A stretch of DNA of 14,577 nucleotides from Cytophagales bacterium (GCA_003504855.1 DNZD01000201.1:1-14577), one strand, 5' to 3'. Numbered from the stretch's first letter, positions 1 to 5,895 are shown. The notes: a model not told the origin generated them from the sequence alone. Numbers and translations are program-made.

Positions 1-1
1 C

Positions 2-394
2 CAACTCTATATGCACCTGATAGCTGATACCCGATTTTATGTCGAGCAAATCCGTCTCTGTTTAGTGAGCAACAATCACGCTGACGGAAAGATGACTTCC
101 GAAGCAAAAGAAATGTTTCGCAACAATGCCTTCCCGGATATCCGCATTGAAGGTGATCCTTCGCATGCCACCATGCGGCAGCCGGAAAGTAAGATGGAAT
201 TGATGCAAGGATTCATGGACATCAGGTCCGCCATGGAACAGATGGCTGAAGAAATAGCCGTGGCAACCCATCATGGAAAAACCCGTCATCCTGGATTTGG
301 ATACTTCAGCGCGCAGGATTGGTTTCAGTTTGCGGACATGCACCTGAGGCATCATGTACGGCAGAAGCGGAGGATTGTTGAGGGTTCCCGTTAA
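2..394 (+). CDS. DUF1569 / DinB-like protein, 5' truncated by window edge
   Basis: The reading frame is open through the first base of the window (Gln-Leu-Tyr precede the first Met at position 11), so the true start lies upstream and the N-terminal part of the helical bundle is missing. The visible residues match the DUF1569 branch of the DinB/YfiT-like four-helix-bundle superfamily. Counting from the Met at 11, the signature HPGFGYFSAQDWFQFADM starts at residue 93 and runs into HLRHH. Family members are usually about 150 residues, consistent with loss of roughly 20-30 residues. DinB-type folds often bind a metal through His residues, but no specific activity is known for this branch. The last three codons (Gly-Ser-Arg) and the stop lie on the first bases of an intergenic repeat (TTCCCG at 385-390), so the C-terminus may have been reshaped by repeat insertion. 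Family assignment is from remembered motif similarity. Confidence 0.8.
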   Translation, partial: QLYMHLIADTRFYVEQIRLCLVSNNHADGKMTSEAKEMFRNNAFPDIRIEGDPSHATMRQPESKMELMQGFMDIRSAMEQMAEEIAVATHHGKTRHPGFGYFSAQDWFQFADMHLRHHVRQKRRIVEGSR

Positions 395-514
395 GTCCTT
401 TAATCCTTAACCGCGGGGACGCTGAGCGCGCAAGGAATTCATAGCGCCTTTGCGCCATAGCGGTGAAAAAATCTGCGGCGCATTCAATCTGCGTTAATCT
501 GCGGGAGCTGTATT
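385..514 (+). repeat. Repeat-family copy E1 (atypical centre)
   Basis: This starts TTCCCG over the stop codon of the DUF1569 gene and ends GCGGGAG at 501-507, followed by CTGTATT, the usual right-end flank of the family. The right end reads attcaatctgcgttaat before the terminal motif, as in other copies. The centre differs: it lacks the GCACC-GAA-GGTGC hairpin and instead holds, at 443-468 on the minus strand, a TTTCACCGC-type GGCGCAAAGGCGC motif that recurs at 8501 and 14024. Nothing else is seen in the 395-622 gap. Confidence 0.6.
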
Positions 515-622
515 CATTTCCTCCTCAATACTTTCTTCTGGAACCATATTTCCCTACATCCTTCATTTGAATTAAATTGCCTCTCATAGAATCTACCATA
601 GGAAGACATCGAACTATACCCC

Positions 623-991
623 ATGAACAAACCCAACGACCACGATGCCCGAATAGCCGCAATGACTTTCTCATCGGTTTATCCGCACTATGTCACGAAA
701 GTGGAAAAGAAAGGCAGAACAAAGGAAGAATTGCATCAGGTGATGCAGTGGCTCACCGGGTACAGCGAAAAGGAATTACAAGCAATGATTCAATCAAAGG
801 CCACTTTTGAAGACTTCTTTAAGAAAGCCAAACTCAACAAGCAGGCGCGACTGATCACAGGCGTCATATGTGGTTACCGCGTGGAGGAAATCGCCAATCC
901 GCTGACGCAAAAAGTCAGGTACCTCGACAAGCTGGTGGACGAGCTCGCCAAAGGCCGCGCCATGGAGAAGATCCTGCGGATGGACAAATAA
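623..991 (+). CDS. DUF2200 family protein
   Basis: This is a 122-residue cytoplasmic protein that matches the DUF2200 family along its length. [13 protein letters not shown] at residues 14-26, WLTGY at 43-47, [14 protein letters not shown] at 77-90 and the C-terminal stretch [13 protein letters not shown] from residue 99 are family hallmarks. The length is typical. The ATG at 623 is chosen because family members carry about 8-14 residues before the MTF motif. No signal peptide or membrane segment is present. The biochemical function of DUF2200 is unknown; the basic, helical composition does not settle it. The gene is the first of a tight operon: 26 bp separate its TAA from the ABA4-like gene. 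No convincing ribosome binding site or consensus promoter is visible upstream, as is common in Bacteroidota. Confidence 0.9.
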   Translation: MNKPNDHDARIAAMTFSSVYPHYVTKVEKKGRTKEELHQVMQWLTGYSEKELQAMIQSKATFEDFFKKAKLNKQARLITGVICGYRVEEIANPLTQKVRYLDKLVDELAKGRAMEKILRMDK

Positions 992-1017
992 ATGAACCCA
1001 ACACAACCCCGATTTTC

Positions 1018-1446
1018 ATGAGCACCCTCTTCTCCCTTTGCAACTCCCTGGCCATGTTCAGCTGGATTGCGATAGTCATCCTGCCCCGCAATGTGTGGAC
1101 CAGACGTGTGGTGCAGTCGGTAGTGATCATCCTGTTTGCCATCATCTATACGGTGATCGTATCGCGCACGCTGAAGCCCGGTGACCTGTCCAGCTTCGGT
1201 TCGCTGGAAGGCGTAATGTCATTGTTCACCCAACCCGAAGCGGTGCTGGTAGGTTGGGTACATTATTTGGCGTTTGACCTGATGGTTGGGTTGTATATCC
1301 TGAACAGCGGGCAGAAGCACAACATCCCGCACCTGATCCTCGTGCCTTGTTTGTTCCTCACGTTTATGCTCGGTCCGATCGGATTGTTGTTGTTCACCGT
1401 GATCCGAACGGCCAAAACAAGGAACTATTGGGTGGAGTATCTTTAA
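1018..1446 (+). CDS. ABA4-like (DUF4281) membrane protein
   Basis: This is a 142-residue integral membrane protein with about four membrane segments (roughly residues 5-23, 30-50, 74-96 and 102-128). GSLEGVMSLF, VGWVHYLAFDLMVG and IPHLILVPCLFLTFMLGPIG are signature stretches of the ABA4/DUF4281 family. Plant ABA4 is needed for neoxanthin formation; bacterial members have no established reaction, so only the family is called. The open frame extends upstream to 868, but that part overlaps the DUF2200 gene and reads as a shadow. Translation most likely starts at the ATG at 1018, just before the first membrane segment. A 9-codon frame, ATG 992 to TGA 1019-1021, overlaps this start as ATGA and could couple translation to the upstream gene. 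The next gene begins 15 bp downstream. Confidence 0.87.
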   Translation: MSTLFSLCNSLAMFSWIAIVILPRNVWTRRVVQSVVIILFAIIYTVIVSRTLKPGDLSSFGSLEGVMSLFTQPEAVLVGWVHYLAFDLMVGLYILNSGQKHNIPHLILVPCLFLTFMLGPIGLLLFTVIRTAKTRNYWVEYL

Positions 1447-1461
1447 GTTTGCACTGATACT

Positions 1462-2226
1462 ATGAAATACTTCTTTACCGAACTCCTCAGCCGCAATGCG
1501 GTGTTATACTACTTTGGCTGGATATGTTTTGCCGGCACGGCTATCACAGCCGTGTTGTGGATGACCACCAGTCTGCAGATCAATAACATCAATGCGTGGA
1601 TCAAGCCGTTCAAGTTCTTTCTGAGTTCCGCGATCCTGGTCTGGACCCTGGCGTGGTACATTGGTTATCTCACCCCATCGAAAGGAATTGATGGATTTGT
1701 ATGGGTGACAGTGGTTGTGTTTGTCTTCGAGGTGGGATATATCAGCCTGAAGGCATCGCAGGGACAGCTGTCCCATTTTAATATCAGCACTGCCTTTAAT
1801 TCAGTAATGTTTTCCCTGATGGGAGCGGCGATCTCGATTTTTACCATCTACACGGCCTATATCGGTTGGCTGTTCTTCACAACTGATTTCCCGCAACTGC
1901 CCATTCAATATGTATGGGCGATACGATTAGGCATCGTGCTCTTCGTGATCTTTGCTTTTGAGGGCGGTATGATGGGCGCAAAATTATCGCACACCATTGG
2001 CGCTCCCGATGGTACACCTGGGTTGCCTCTGTTGAATTGGTCCGTCACACACGGCGATCTGCGCGTCGCACACTTCATCGGTATGCATGCCTTACAGATA
2101 TTGCCGTTGCTGGCGTTTTATGTAGTGAGATCGACCAATGGTGTGATAGCCGTTGCCGTTGTTTATGGGTTACTCGCTGCTTTTCTATTGTGGCAGGCGA
2201 TGCGGGGGATTCCGGTGTGGAGGTGA
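1462..2226 (+). CDS. Conserved hypothetical 7-TM membrane protein
   Basis: This is a 254-residue polytopic membrane protein with about seven predicted segments (near 12-35, 50-70, 78-99, 109-139, 151-173, 204-222 and 228-247). Polar stretches that look conserved-type are NAWIKPFKFFLS (45-56, after TM1), QGQLSHFNIST (101-111) and HGDLRVAHFIGMHALQ (197-212, entering TM6). The His residues in the last two would face the membrane interface and could bind a metal or cofactor, but that is speculation. I recognise the general type from Bacteroidota genomes but know no named family or function. It is the third gene of the operon with DUF2200 and ABA4-like, 15 bp after the latter, so it is probably co-transcribed. 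Its stop codon is followed within two bases by a GGGGATTA tract. Confidence 0.85.
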   Translation: MKYFFTELLSRNAVLYYFGWICFAGTAITAVLWMTTSLQINNINAWIKPFKFFLSSAILVWTLAWYIGYLTPSKGIDGFVWVTVVVFVFEVGYISLKASQGQLSHFNISTAFNSVMFSLMGAAISIFTIYTAYIGWLFFTTDFPQLPIQYVWAIRLGIVLFVIFAFEGGMMGAKLSHTIGAPDGTPGLPLLNWSVTHGDLRVAHFIGMHALQILPLLAFYVVRSTNGVIAVAVVYGLLAAFLLWQAMRGIPVWR

Positions 2227-2227
2227 G

Positions 2228-2294
2228 GGAATAGGGGATTGGGGGATTAGGGGATTAGGGGATTAGATCATAGGTGTTAGGTGATAGGAGTTAG
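2228..2294 (+). repeat. GGGGATTA low-complexity tract
   Basis: A purine-rich tract of 7-8 bp near-repeats (GGGATTGG, GGGGATTA three times, then TAGGTGTTAGGTGATAGGAG). It starts directly after the stop codon of the 7-TM gene. A tract of the same kind lies in opposite orientation at 4216-4287. Tracts of this sort are common between genes in Bacteroidota; no function is assigned. Confidence 0.7.
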
Positions 2295-2540
2295 GTTTGT
2301 GTTAATTATAAGTCTGATTGTGGTTGGCCTGAGATAGTCAAACACAGCCAACGTAAAAAGGAGGGAGTTGAGAAATGAAAGAACACCCTAAAGTCAACCG
2401 TCATACCGGAGGAGTCCGCCGAAGCCTTACAGAGGTGGACGAATAGTTAATGGATTGAATGAGCCCGGAATTTTTTAACTTAGTTTAGTCATCCGGATAT
2501 TCCTGGTGGTAATTCTGTTGAAACCCCTAACCCCTCGCAT
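2295..2540. other. Non-coding stretch before secreted-protein gene
   Basis: Most of this 246-bp stretch shows no recognisable gene. It holds a 23-codon frame (ATG 2375 to TAG 2446) with an AGGAGG at 2359-2364, ten bases before the ATG. The same bases include GGAGTCCGCCGAAGCC, which resembles common Bacteroidota intergenic repeat fragments, so a repeat relic is more likely than a peptide gene. A weak -7-like TAGTTTAG lies near 2490, about 50 bp before the next gene. Repeat family E does not occur here. Confidence 0.4.
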
Positions 2541-2933
2541 ATGAAAAAGATCCTATTTATTTTTCTGATGTGTTTCGTTGGTGCAACCAATGCAGGCTAC
2601 GCACAACAACCCAAGTTTGTCTACTGTCAGGTTGTTTCCATGGATAATTTGTCGACCATATCGGTGTCGAAAGTGGTGGTTATTTTTGGGGACAACATGA
2701 AGCAGTACGAAAACCGGATCATGAATGACGCATCGGGGAAGAAAGTAAAAATCAATGGTATGGTGAATGCATTGAATTTCATGTCCAAGCTCGGTTGGGA
2801 ACTCGATCAGGCTACGATGGTTCCGCAGGCGGGTACGTCAGGTACTACTTTGCATTTCAATTATTCCTATGTCATGAGAAAGAACTTTGCTGATTTGGAG
2901 GAGAATGAGAAACAGGAGTTTCTGAAGAACTAA
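2541..2933 (+). CDS. Small secreted protein, DUF4177-like fold suspected
   Basis: This is a 130-residue protein with a clear Sec signal peptide (lysines at 2-3, hydrophobic core to about residue 15, likely cleavage near AYAQ/QP at 21-23). The mature part has alternating strands (YCQVVSMDNLST, KVVVIFGD) and then NGMVNALNFMSKLGWELDQA (about 73-92), followed by a Tyr-rich strand ending NYSYVMRK. The 'ALNxMxxxGWEL' motif recurs in small secreted Bacteroidota proteins and resembles DUF4177-type proteins; I make that link with low confidence. It should act in the periplasm or at the cell surface. It stands alone, with repeat E2 starting about 20 bp after its stop. No Shine-Dalgarno sequence is seen. 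Confidence 0.8.
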   Translation: MKKILFIFLMCFVGATNAGYAQQPKFVYCQVVSMDNLSTISVSKVVVIFGDNMKQYENRIMNDASGKKVKINGMVNALNFMSKLGWELDQATMVPQAGTSGTTLHFNYSYVMRKNFADLEENEKQEFLKN

Positions 2934-2953
2934 TTACGTGTCAGTGCCAATGG

Positions 2954-3140
2954 TTCCCGCTGAAATCGCAGTGCGTGATGCCTGGAACGAAACACTGAAT
3001 TTTCAATGTAAGATGATAAATGTAAAACGTTAAATGTAGAAGTACCTGCACCACACCGAAGGTGCCTCCGCGGTTTTTTATCTTGCCCAGAATTTCTCCG
3101 CGTGACTCTGCGCGCATTCCCTCTGCGTTCTCAGCGGGAA
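2954..3140 (+). repeat. Repeat-family copy E2 (left type b)
   Basis: Starts TTCCCGC (2954-2960), holds the hairpin core CCGAAGGTGCCTCCGCGG at 3056-3073 and ends GCGGGAA (3134-3140). Bases 2967-3065 match 4987-5085 in copy E5 with one mismatch (3044 A, 5064 G). An 18-bp spacer (3141-3158) joins it to E3. Confidence 0.85.
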
Positions 3141-3158
3141 CTGTATTTACTCCAATGG

Positions 3159-3331
3159 TTCTCGCTGAGGCCGCTGAGGAGTGACGCAAAGCGCGCAAAG
3201 TAGTGTTGAATGTAAAATACTAAATGTAGAAGTGCCTGCACCACACCGAAGGTGCTTCTGCGGTTATTTATTTTTGTTTTGCATTTCTCCGCGTTGCTCT
3301 GCGCGCATTCAATTAGCGTTATCTGCGGGAA
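3159..3331 (+). repeat. Repeat-family copy E3
   Basis: Starts TTCTCGC (3159-3165), holds CCGAAGGTGCTTCTGCGG at 3246-3263 and ends GCGGGAA (3325-3331). It is followed by CTGTATTTTT, where the family pattern stops at the TAG stop codon (3342-3344) of the minus-strand small membrane protein. The gap 2934-3341 is thus filled by E2 and E3. Confidence 0.85.
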
Positions 3332-3341
3332 CTGTATTTTT

Positions 3342-3506
3342 CTATTTCTCCGTCGCGCCGTTCTTTTTCCAAAAACGCAACCGCGCGCGAATGCGCTGTA
3401 CCTGTTCCTTGCTGATCAGGCCGTAGTAGGCCAGTGCAATAAGCACCAGCCATACCATGCCTTTTATCAGAAAGAAAAGAAAACCAAACAGTCCGAGGTC
3501 TTTCAT
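3342..3506 (-). CDS. 54-residue single-TM protein coupled to heme oxygenase
   Basis: The start ATG (complement of 3504-3506) overlaps the TGA stop of the heme oxygenase gene as ATGA, the usual arrangement for translational coupling. The protein begins MKDLGLFGFLFFLIKGMVWL, has one hydrophobic segment of about 25 residues (roughly 5-30) and ends in a highly basic tail (RIRARLRFWKKNG), so the tail should lie in the cytoplasm. A longer start, ATG at 3515 (Met-Glu-Leu before this Met), is possible. I recognise no named family. The exact stop-start overlap, the coherent membrane topology and the stop sitting exactly at the repeat boundary argue that it is real despite its size. Context suggests a membrane partner or anchor for heme breakdown, which is inference only. 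Confidence 0.65.
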   Translation of the reverse strand: MKDLGLFGFLFFLIKGMVWLVLIALAYYGLISKEQVQRIRARLRFWKKNGATEK

Positions 3507-4048
3507 GAGTTCCATGCACCCTGTGGTTGGTTGACGCAATGAAGTTCCAGTTCCTCGAACAGCGCAATGTTGAAATCAAATCCTTTGTTCACTTCATCCG
3601 CCCATGCATCCTGTTGCACGGCGCGTATGGACTGGATCGCCTCCTGTACGTTATCAAAGTCATAGATCTTCCCGGACGAGGGCACGCTCTTCTTCATCAT
3701 CTGCCCGCCAAACATGAGGGCCATATAATTGAGGTAGATGTGAGGAAGTACTTGTTCGTAGGTCATGGATGCCAGGTAGTCGGCATAGGAGCGGGTTGCA
3801 TCCAGAACGATGGTGCTGGCGTGACCGCCGTTCTTTAGTTCGGCGAGGTCGGCCTGGATCGCGGCGACACGACTTAGGCTGGGGTTTGGCAGTCCCAGTT
3901 TCTCGATGGTCTGGAAGATCAGTAGTTGCTGATTCAAGTACAAGGCGTACTGGTCTTTTGTGAGTTGTCCGCGGAACATCCTTACGTTGAACGGCATCCG
4001 CTCTGCCTGCTTGTGTTTTATGCTGGTAGCTTCTTTAAGGGGTATCAT
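3503..4048 (-). CDS. Heme oxygenase (biliverdin-producing) family
   Basis: With the start at 4048 the protein has about 181 residues and is all-helical. Near the N-terminus, TSIKHKQAER (His12) matches the proximal heme-ligand region of heme oxygenases. The later stretch HIYLNYMALMFGGQMMKK aligns with the distal helix, whose Gly pair lies over heme. These enzymes open heme with O2 and reductant to biliverdin, CO and ferrous iron in the cytoplasm, supplying iron or recycling heme. Alternative starts are ATG 4087 and a TTG further out. I prefer 4048 because family members begin just before this helix and because 4077-4093 is an operator-like palindrome that a 4087 start would overlap. It forms an operon with the overlapping 54-residue membrane protein downstream. 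The call rests on motif similarity; a structural relative such as a TENA-type protein is a less likely alternative. Confidence 0.83.
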   Translation of the reverse strand: MIPLKEATSIKHKQAERMPFNVRMFRGQLTKDQYALYLNQQLLIFQTIEKLGLPNPSLSRVAAIQADLAELKNGGHASTIVLDATRSYADYLASMTYEQVLPHIYLNYMALMFGGQMMKKSVPSSGKIYDFDNVQEAIQSIRAVQQDAWADEVNKGFDFNIALFEELELHCVNQPQGAWNS

Positions 4049-4076
4049 TTTGGTATCCGTTTGATTCTGGAGCCAA

Positions 4077-4093
4077 TTTAGAACCATTCTAAA
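4077..4093. promoter_or_regulatory. PerR/Fur-like palindrome upstream of heme oxygenase
   Basis: TTTAGAA-CCA-TTCTAAA is a perfect 7-bp inverted repeat with a 3-bp centre. Read as a 15-mer (TTAGAACCATTCTAA) it fits the PerR-box consensus NTANAANNATTNTAN at every fixed position. It lies 29-45 bp upstream of the preferred heme oxygenase start, a usual place for a repressor site. Control by iron or peroxide is inference; no regulator is encoded in the window. Confidence 0.5.
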
Positions 4094-4163
4094 CAAGAAC
4101 AATAAAGATTCTATAGTTCTTCAAAAAGGGGTCAATTTGGCCTGAATTTGGACCTGTTAGGGG

Positions 4164-4204
4164 TTCTCGCAGAGGCCGCTGAGGAAGACGCCGAGCACAC
4201 CAAG
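4164..4204 (+). repeat. Repeat-family copy E4, left end only
   Basis: Begins TTCTCGC (4164-4170) and continues agaggccgctgagga, as in the left halves of E3 and E5, but the match fades by about 4204. No hairpin core or right end follows. It bounds the heme oxygenase unit on its upstream side. Confidence 0.55.
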
Positions 4205-4215
4205 TGTTAGCTATA

Positions 4216-4287
4216 ACCTTTTCCCCATTCCCGATCCCCAATCCTCATTTTCTGATCCCTAACCCCTAATCCCTAATCCCTTTTACC
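4216..4287 (-). repeat. CCCTAATCCC low-complexity tract
   Basis: A pyrimidine-rich tract with CCCTAACCCC, CCTAATCCC (twice) and related variants. Its complement resembles the GGGGATTA tract at 2228-2294, so the two form an inverted pair around the secreted-protein and heme oxygenase units. It lies just before the toxin-antitoxin promoter region. Confidence 0.65.
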
Positions 4288-4299
4288 CCCGTATTAAAA

Positions 4300-4344
4300 T
4301 GTACGTTTTTCTGTACGTTTGATGAGTCGAATGAATTTACTTTG
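4300..4344 (+). promoter_or_regulatory. Candidate yefM-yoeB operator and promoter
   Basis: TGTACGTTT occurs at 4300-4308 and again at 4312-4320, so the TGTACG cores lie 12 bp apart. E. coli YefM binds TGTACA cores also spaced 12 bp centre to centre, which makes these good autoregulatory half-sites. TTACTTTG at 4337-4344 is one base off the Bacteroidetes -7 element TAnnTTTG and would give a short leader to the ATG at 4362; no well-spaced -33 TTG is evident. Confidence 0.5.
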
Positions 4345-4361
4345 ATCCAAACAAAGCCTGT

Positions 4362-4664
4362 ATGAAAACAGCCACGATCACCGATTTCCGGAACCGGATG
4401 AAAGAGCGCCTGCAGGAAATTGAAGATGATCAGGATATCCTGATTCTCACAGGTCCGAAAAAGCGCGACTTTGTAGTGCTGACCCTGGAGCAGTACAACG
4501 CCATGGAAGAGACGACGCATCTGATGTCAAGCCGGACCAATACCAAGCGGTTGCTGGAAAGTATAGGGCAGGATCGTTCCGGGAATGTGACCAAGCATAA
4601 ACTAGGTCTGGAAAACAAGCCATTGCAATCACCCCGCAAGAAGAAACCGAAAGTCAGGAAGTAA
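4362..4664 (+). CDS. yefM: Antitoxin, Phd/YefM family
   Basis: This is a 100-residue antitoxin. The N-terminal part (KTATITDFRNRMKERLQEI, then DILILTGPKKRDFVVLTLEQYNAMEETTHLM) is the dimeric Phd/YefM DNA-binding fold. The stretch after residue 55 with KRLLESIGQ corresponds to the YoeB-binding region. It neutralises the ribosome-dependent mRNA interferase encoded next and represses its own operon. A basic tail (SPRKKKPKVRK) makes it longer than the usual 80-90 residues and is unusual for an otherwise acidic antitoxin C-terminus. Its TAA is followed with no gap by the toxin ATG (TAAATG), supporting coupled translation. Paired TGTACG motifs upstream are likely operator sites. Confidence 0.9.
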   Translation: MKTATITDFRNRMKERLQEIEDDQDILILTGPKKRDFVVLTLEQYNAMEETTHLMSSRTNTKRLLESIGQDRSGNVTKHKLGLENKPLQSPRKKKPKVRK

Positions 4665-4931
4665 ATGCAGACTCCTTTTACAGACCACGGCTGGGAGGAT
4701 TATCTCTATTGGCAGGAACATGATGCAGAGGTCCTGGCGCGGATCAATGACCTGATCAAAGAAATACAGCGCGATCCGTTCAAGGGCAAGGGCAAGCCGG
4801 AGCCGTTGAAGGGAAGTCTGGCTGGCTATTGGTCCAGGCGAGTGACGGAAGAGCACCGGCTGGTGTATCGGTTGCAAGGGACAGGTTCAAACCGGTTGCT
4901 GGTTATTATTCAGGCGCGATTCCATTACTGA
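4665..4931 (+). CDS. yoeB: Toxin, Txe/YoeB family mRNA interferase
   Basis: This 88-residue protein follows E. coli YoeB closely (WEDYLYWQEHD, KGKGKPEPLKG, YWSRRVTEEHRLVY, C-terminal RFHY). The residues used for ribosome-dependent mRNA cleavage all appear present: Glu46, Arg65 and the terminal His87-Tyr88. It should therefore be an active endoribonuclease that cuts A-site codons when the antitoxin is degraded. An insertion near residues 71-77 (QGTGSNR) makes it slightly longer than E. coli YoeB. The start directly abuts the antitoxin stop. Six bases after its TGA a repeat end (TTCCCGC at 4937) begins, so the module is tightly bounded by repeat DNA. Confidence 0.95.
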   Translation: MQTPFTDHGWEDYLYWQEHDAEVLARINDLIKEIQRDPFKGKGKPEPLKGSLAGYWSRRVTEEHRLVYRLQGTGSNRLLVIIQARFHY

Positions 4932-4936
4932 TTGGG

Positions 4937-5160
4937 TTCCCGCAGAAAGGTGGTTCCCGCTAAGGCCGCGGAGGAGACGCAGAATACGCAGTGCGTGATG
5001 CCTGGAACGAAACACTGAATTTTCAATGTAAGATGATAAATGTAAAACGTTAAATGTAGAAGTGCCTGCACCACACCGAAGGTGCTTCTGCGGTATCTTT
5101 TTTGTTTTGTATTTTTTCTGCGTTTCTCTGCGCGCATTCCCTCTGCGCTCTCTGCGGGAA
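4937..5160 (+). repeat. Repeat-family copy E5 (left type b, doubled start)
   Basis: The left end motif TTCCCGC occurs twice, at 4937-4943 and 4954-4960, 17 bp apart. The core CCGAAGGTGCTTCTGCGG is at 5076-5093 and the right end GCGGGAA at 5154-5160. Bases 4987-5085 nearly match E2. An 18-bp spacer joins it to E6. Frames on the minus strand here are repeat-derived. Confidence 0.85.
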
Positions 5161-5178
5161 ATGTATTTCCACCCATGG

Positions 5179-5491
5179 TTCCCGCTGAACTCGCTGAGGA
5201 GACGCAGAACCCGCTGATGCATGAATTTCGGTTGATCGCACCAGCCCCAGAGGGGCTACATGTTAATAGCCAAATAACCACCCCTGCACCACCAACCCCA
5301 GCGGGGTGGCATGTCAATGTTGGTGCTTCTTGAAATTTTAAAGGCATGCCAAATGCCAAACGCTAAATTTCCAATGTAAAATGTTAAATGCAAAAGTGCC
5401 TGCACCGAAGGTGCTTCTGCGGTATCGATTTTTTTAGCTTGTATTTTTCCGCGTTGATCTGCGCGCATTCAATCTGCGTTATCAGCGGGAA
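5179..5491 (+). repeat. Repeat-family copy E6 (long left type a)
   Basis: Runs TTCCCGC (5179-5185) to GCGGGAA (5485-5491). The long left half carries two GC-rich hairpins, GCCCCAGAGGGGC and ACCCCAGCGGGGT, within 5238-5315, then an AT-rich AATGTAAAATGTTAAATG stretch, then the core at 5405-5422. Bases from E5's right end through 5310 nearly match 7302-7481. An 18-bp spacer (5492-5509) leads to E7. Confidence 0.85.
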
Positions 5492-5509
5492 ATGTATTTG
5501 TACCAATGG

Positions 5510-5895
5510 TTCCCGCATAAATCGCTGAGGAGACGCAGAACCCGCTGATGCATGAATTTCGGTTGATCGCACCCGCCCCAGAGGGGCAAAATGTCAATAG
5601 CCAAATAACCAGCCTCTGCACCACCAACCCCAGCGGGGTGGCATGTCTATGACCGTCAAATGTAGGGGCTTCTTGAAATTGCAACGCCATGACCAATGCC
5701 AATTGCCAAATGATAAATTTTCAATGAAAAACGTTAAATGTAAAATGATAAATGTAAAAGTGCCCGCACCGAAGGTGCTTCTGCGGCATCTTTCTTTGCT
5801 TGTATTTTTTCCGCGTTAGTCCGCGCGCATTCAATCTGCGATATCCGCCTGCCTGCGCGTAGCCCCGAACTTTCGGGGCGAAGGCACGGCGGGAA
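5510..5895 (+). repeat. Repeat-family copy E7, interrupted by REP-like hairpin
   Basis: Starts TTCCCGC (5510-5516), is long left type a with both GC hairpins, and has its core at 5769-5786. The right end is split: GC (5847-5848) and GGGAA (5891-5895) are separated by a 42-bp insertion. It is followed by 15 of the 18 spacer bases (5896-5910) and then by the lipoprotein gene region. Confidence 0.85.
5849..5890 (+). mobile_element. REP-like hairpin insertion, copy 1
   Basis: A 42-bp insertion in E7 whose removal restores atatccgc-gggaaatg, as found intact at 7657-7674. It carries GTAG (5859-5862) at the foot of GCCCCGA-ACTT-TCGGGGC (5862-5879), the layout of REP sequences mobilised by RAYT (TnpA-REP) enzymes. 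It is inserted at GC^GGGAA. No RAYT gene is in the window. Confidence 0.65.

Noticed and set aside
868..1017. N-terminal extension of the ABA4-like protein
   Set aside because: These 50 codons overlap the DUF2200 gene in another frame and give a basic, low-quality sequence not found in the family. The ATG at 1018 fits the first membrane segment.
2375..2446. 23-codon frame with AGGAGG ten bases upstream
   Set aside because: Bacteroidota rarely rely on such a site, and the bases include GGAGTCCGCCGAAGCC, which looks like a known type of intergenic repeat fragment. No peptide feature is recognisable.
3181..3838. Plus-strand frames across the heme oxygenase region (3181-3426, 3252-3542, 3527-3838)
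   Set aside because: They are shadows of the minus-strand operon and of repeat E3, and show no coherent domain.
4925..5702. Overlapping minus-strand frames of 60-144 codons in the repeat array (similar frames at 7294-7775, 9311-9598, 2941-3198)
   Set aside because: They read through repeat copies and share recurrent peptides only because the DNA is repeated. They overlap each other in different frames and lack gene-like starts.
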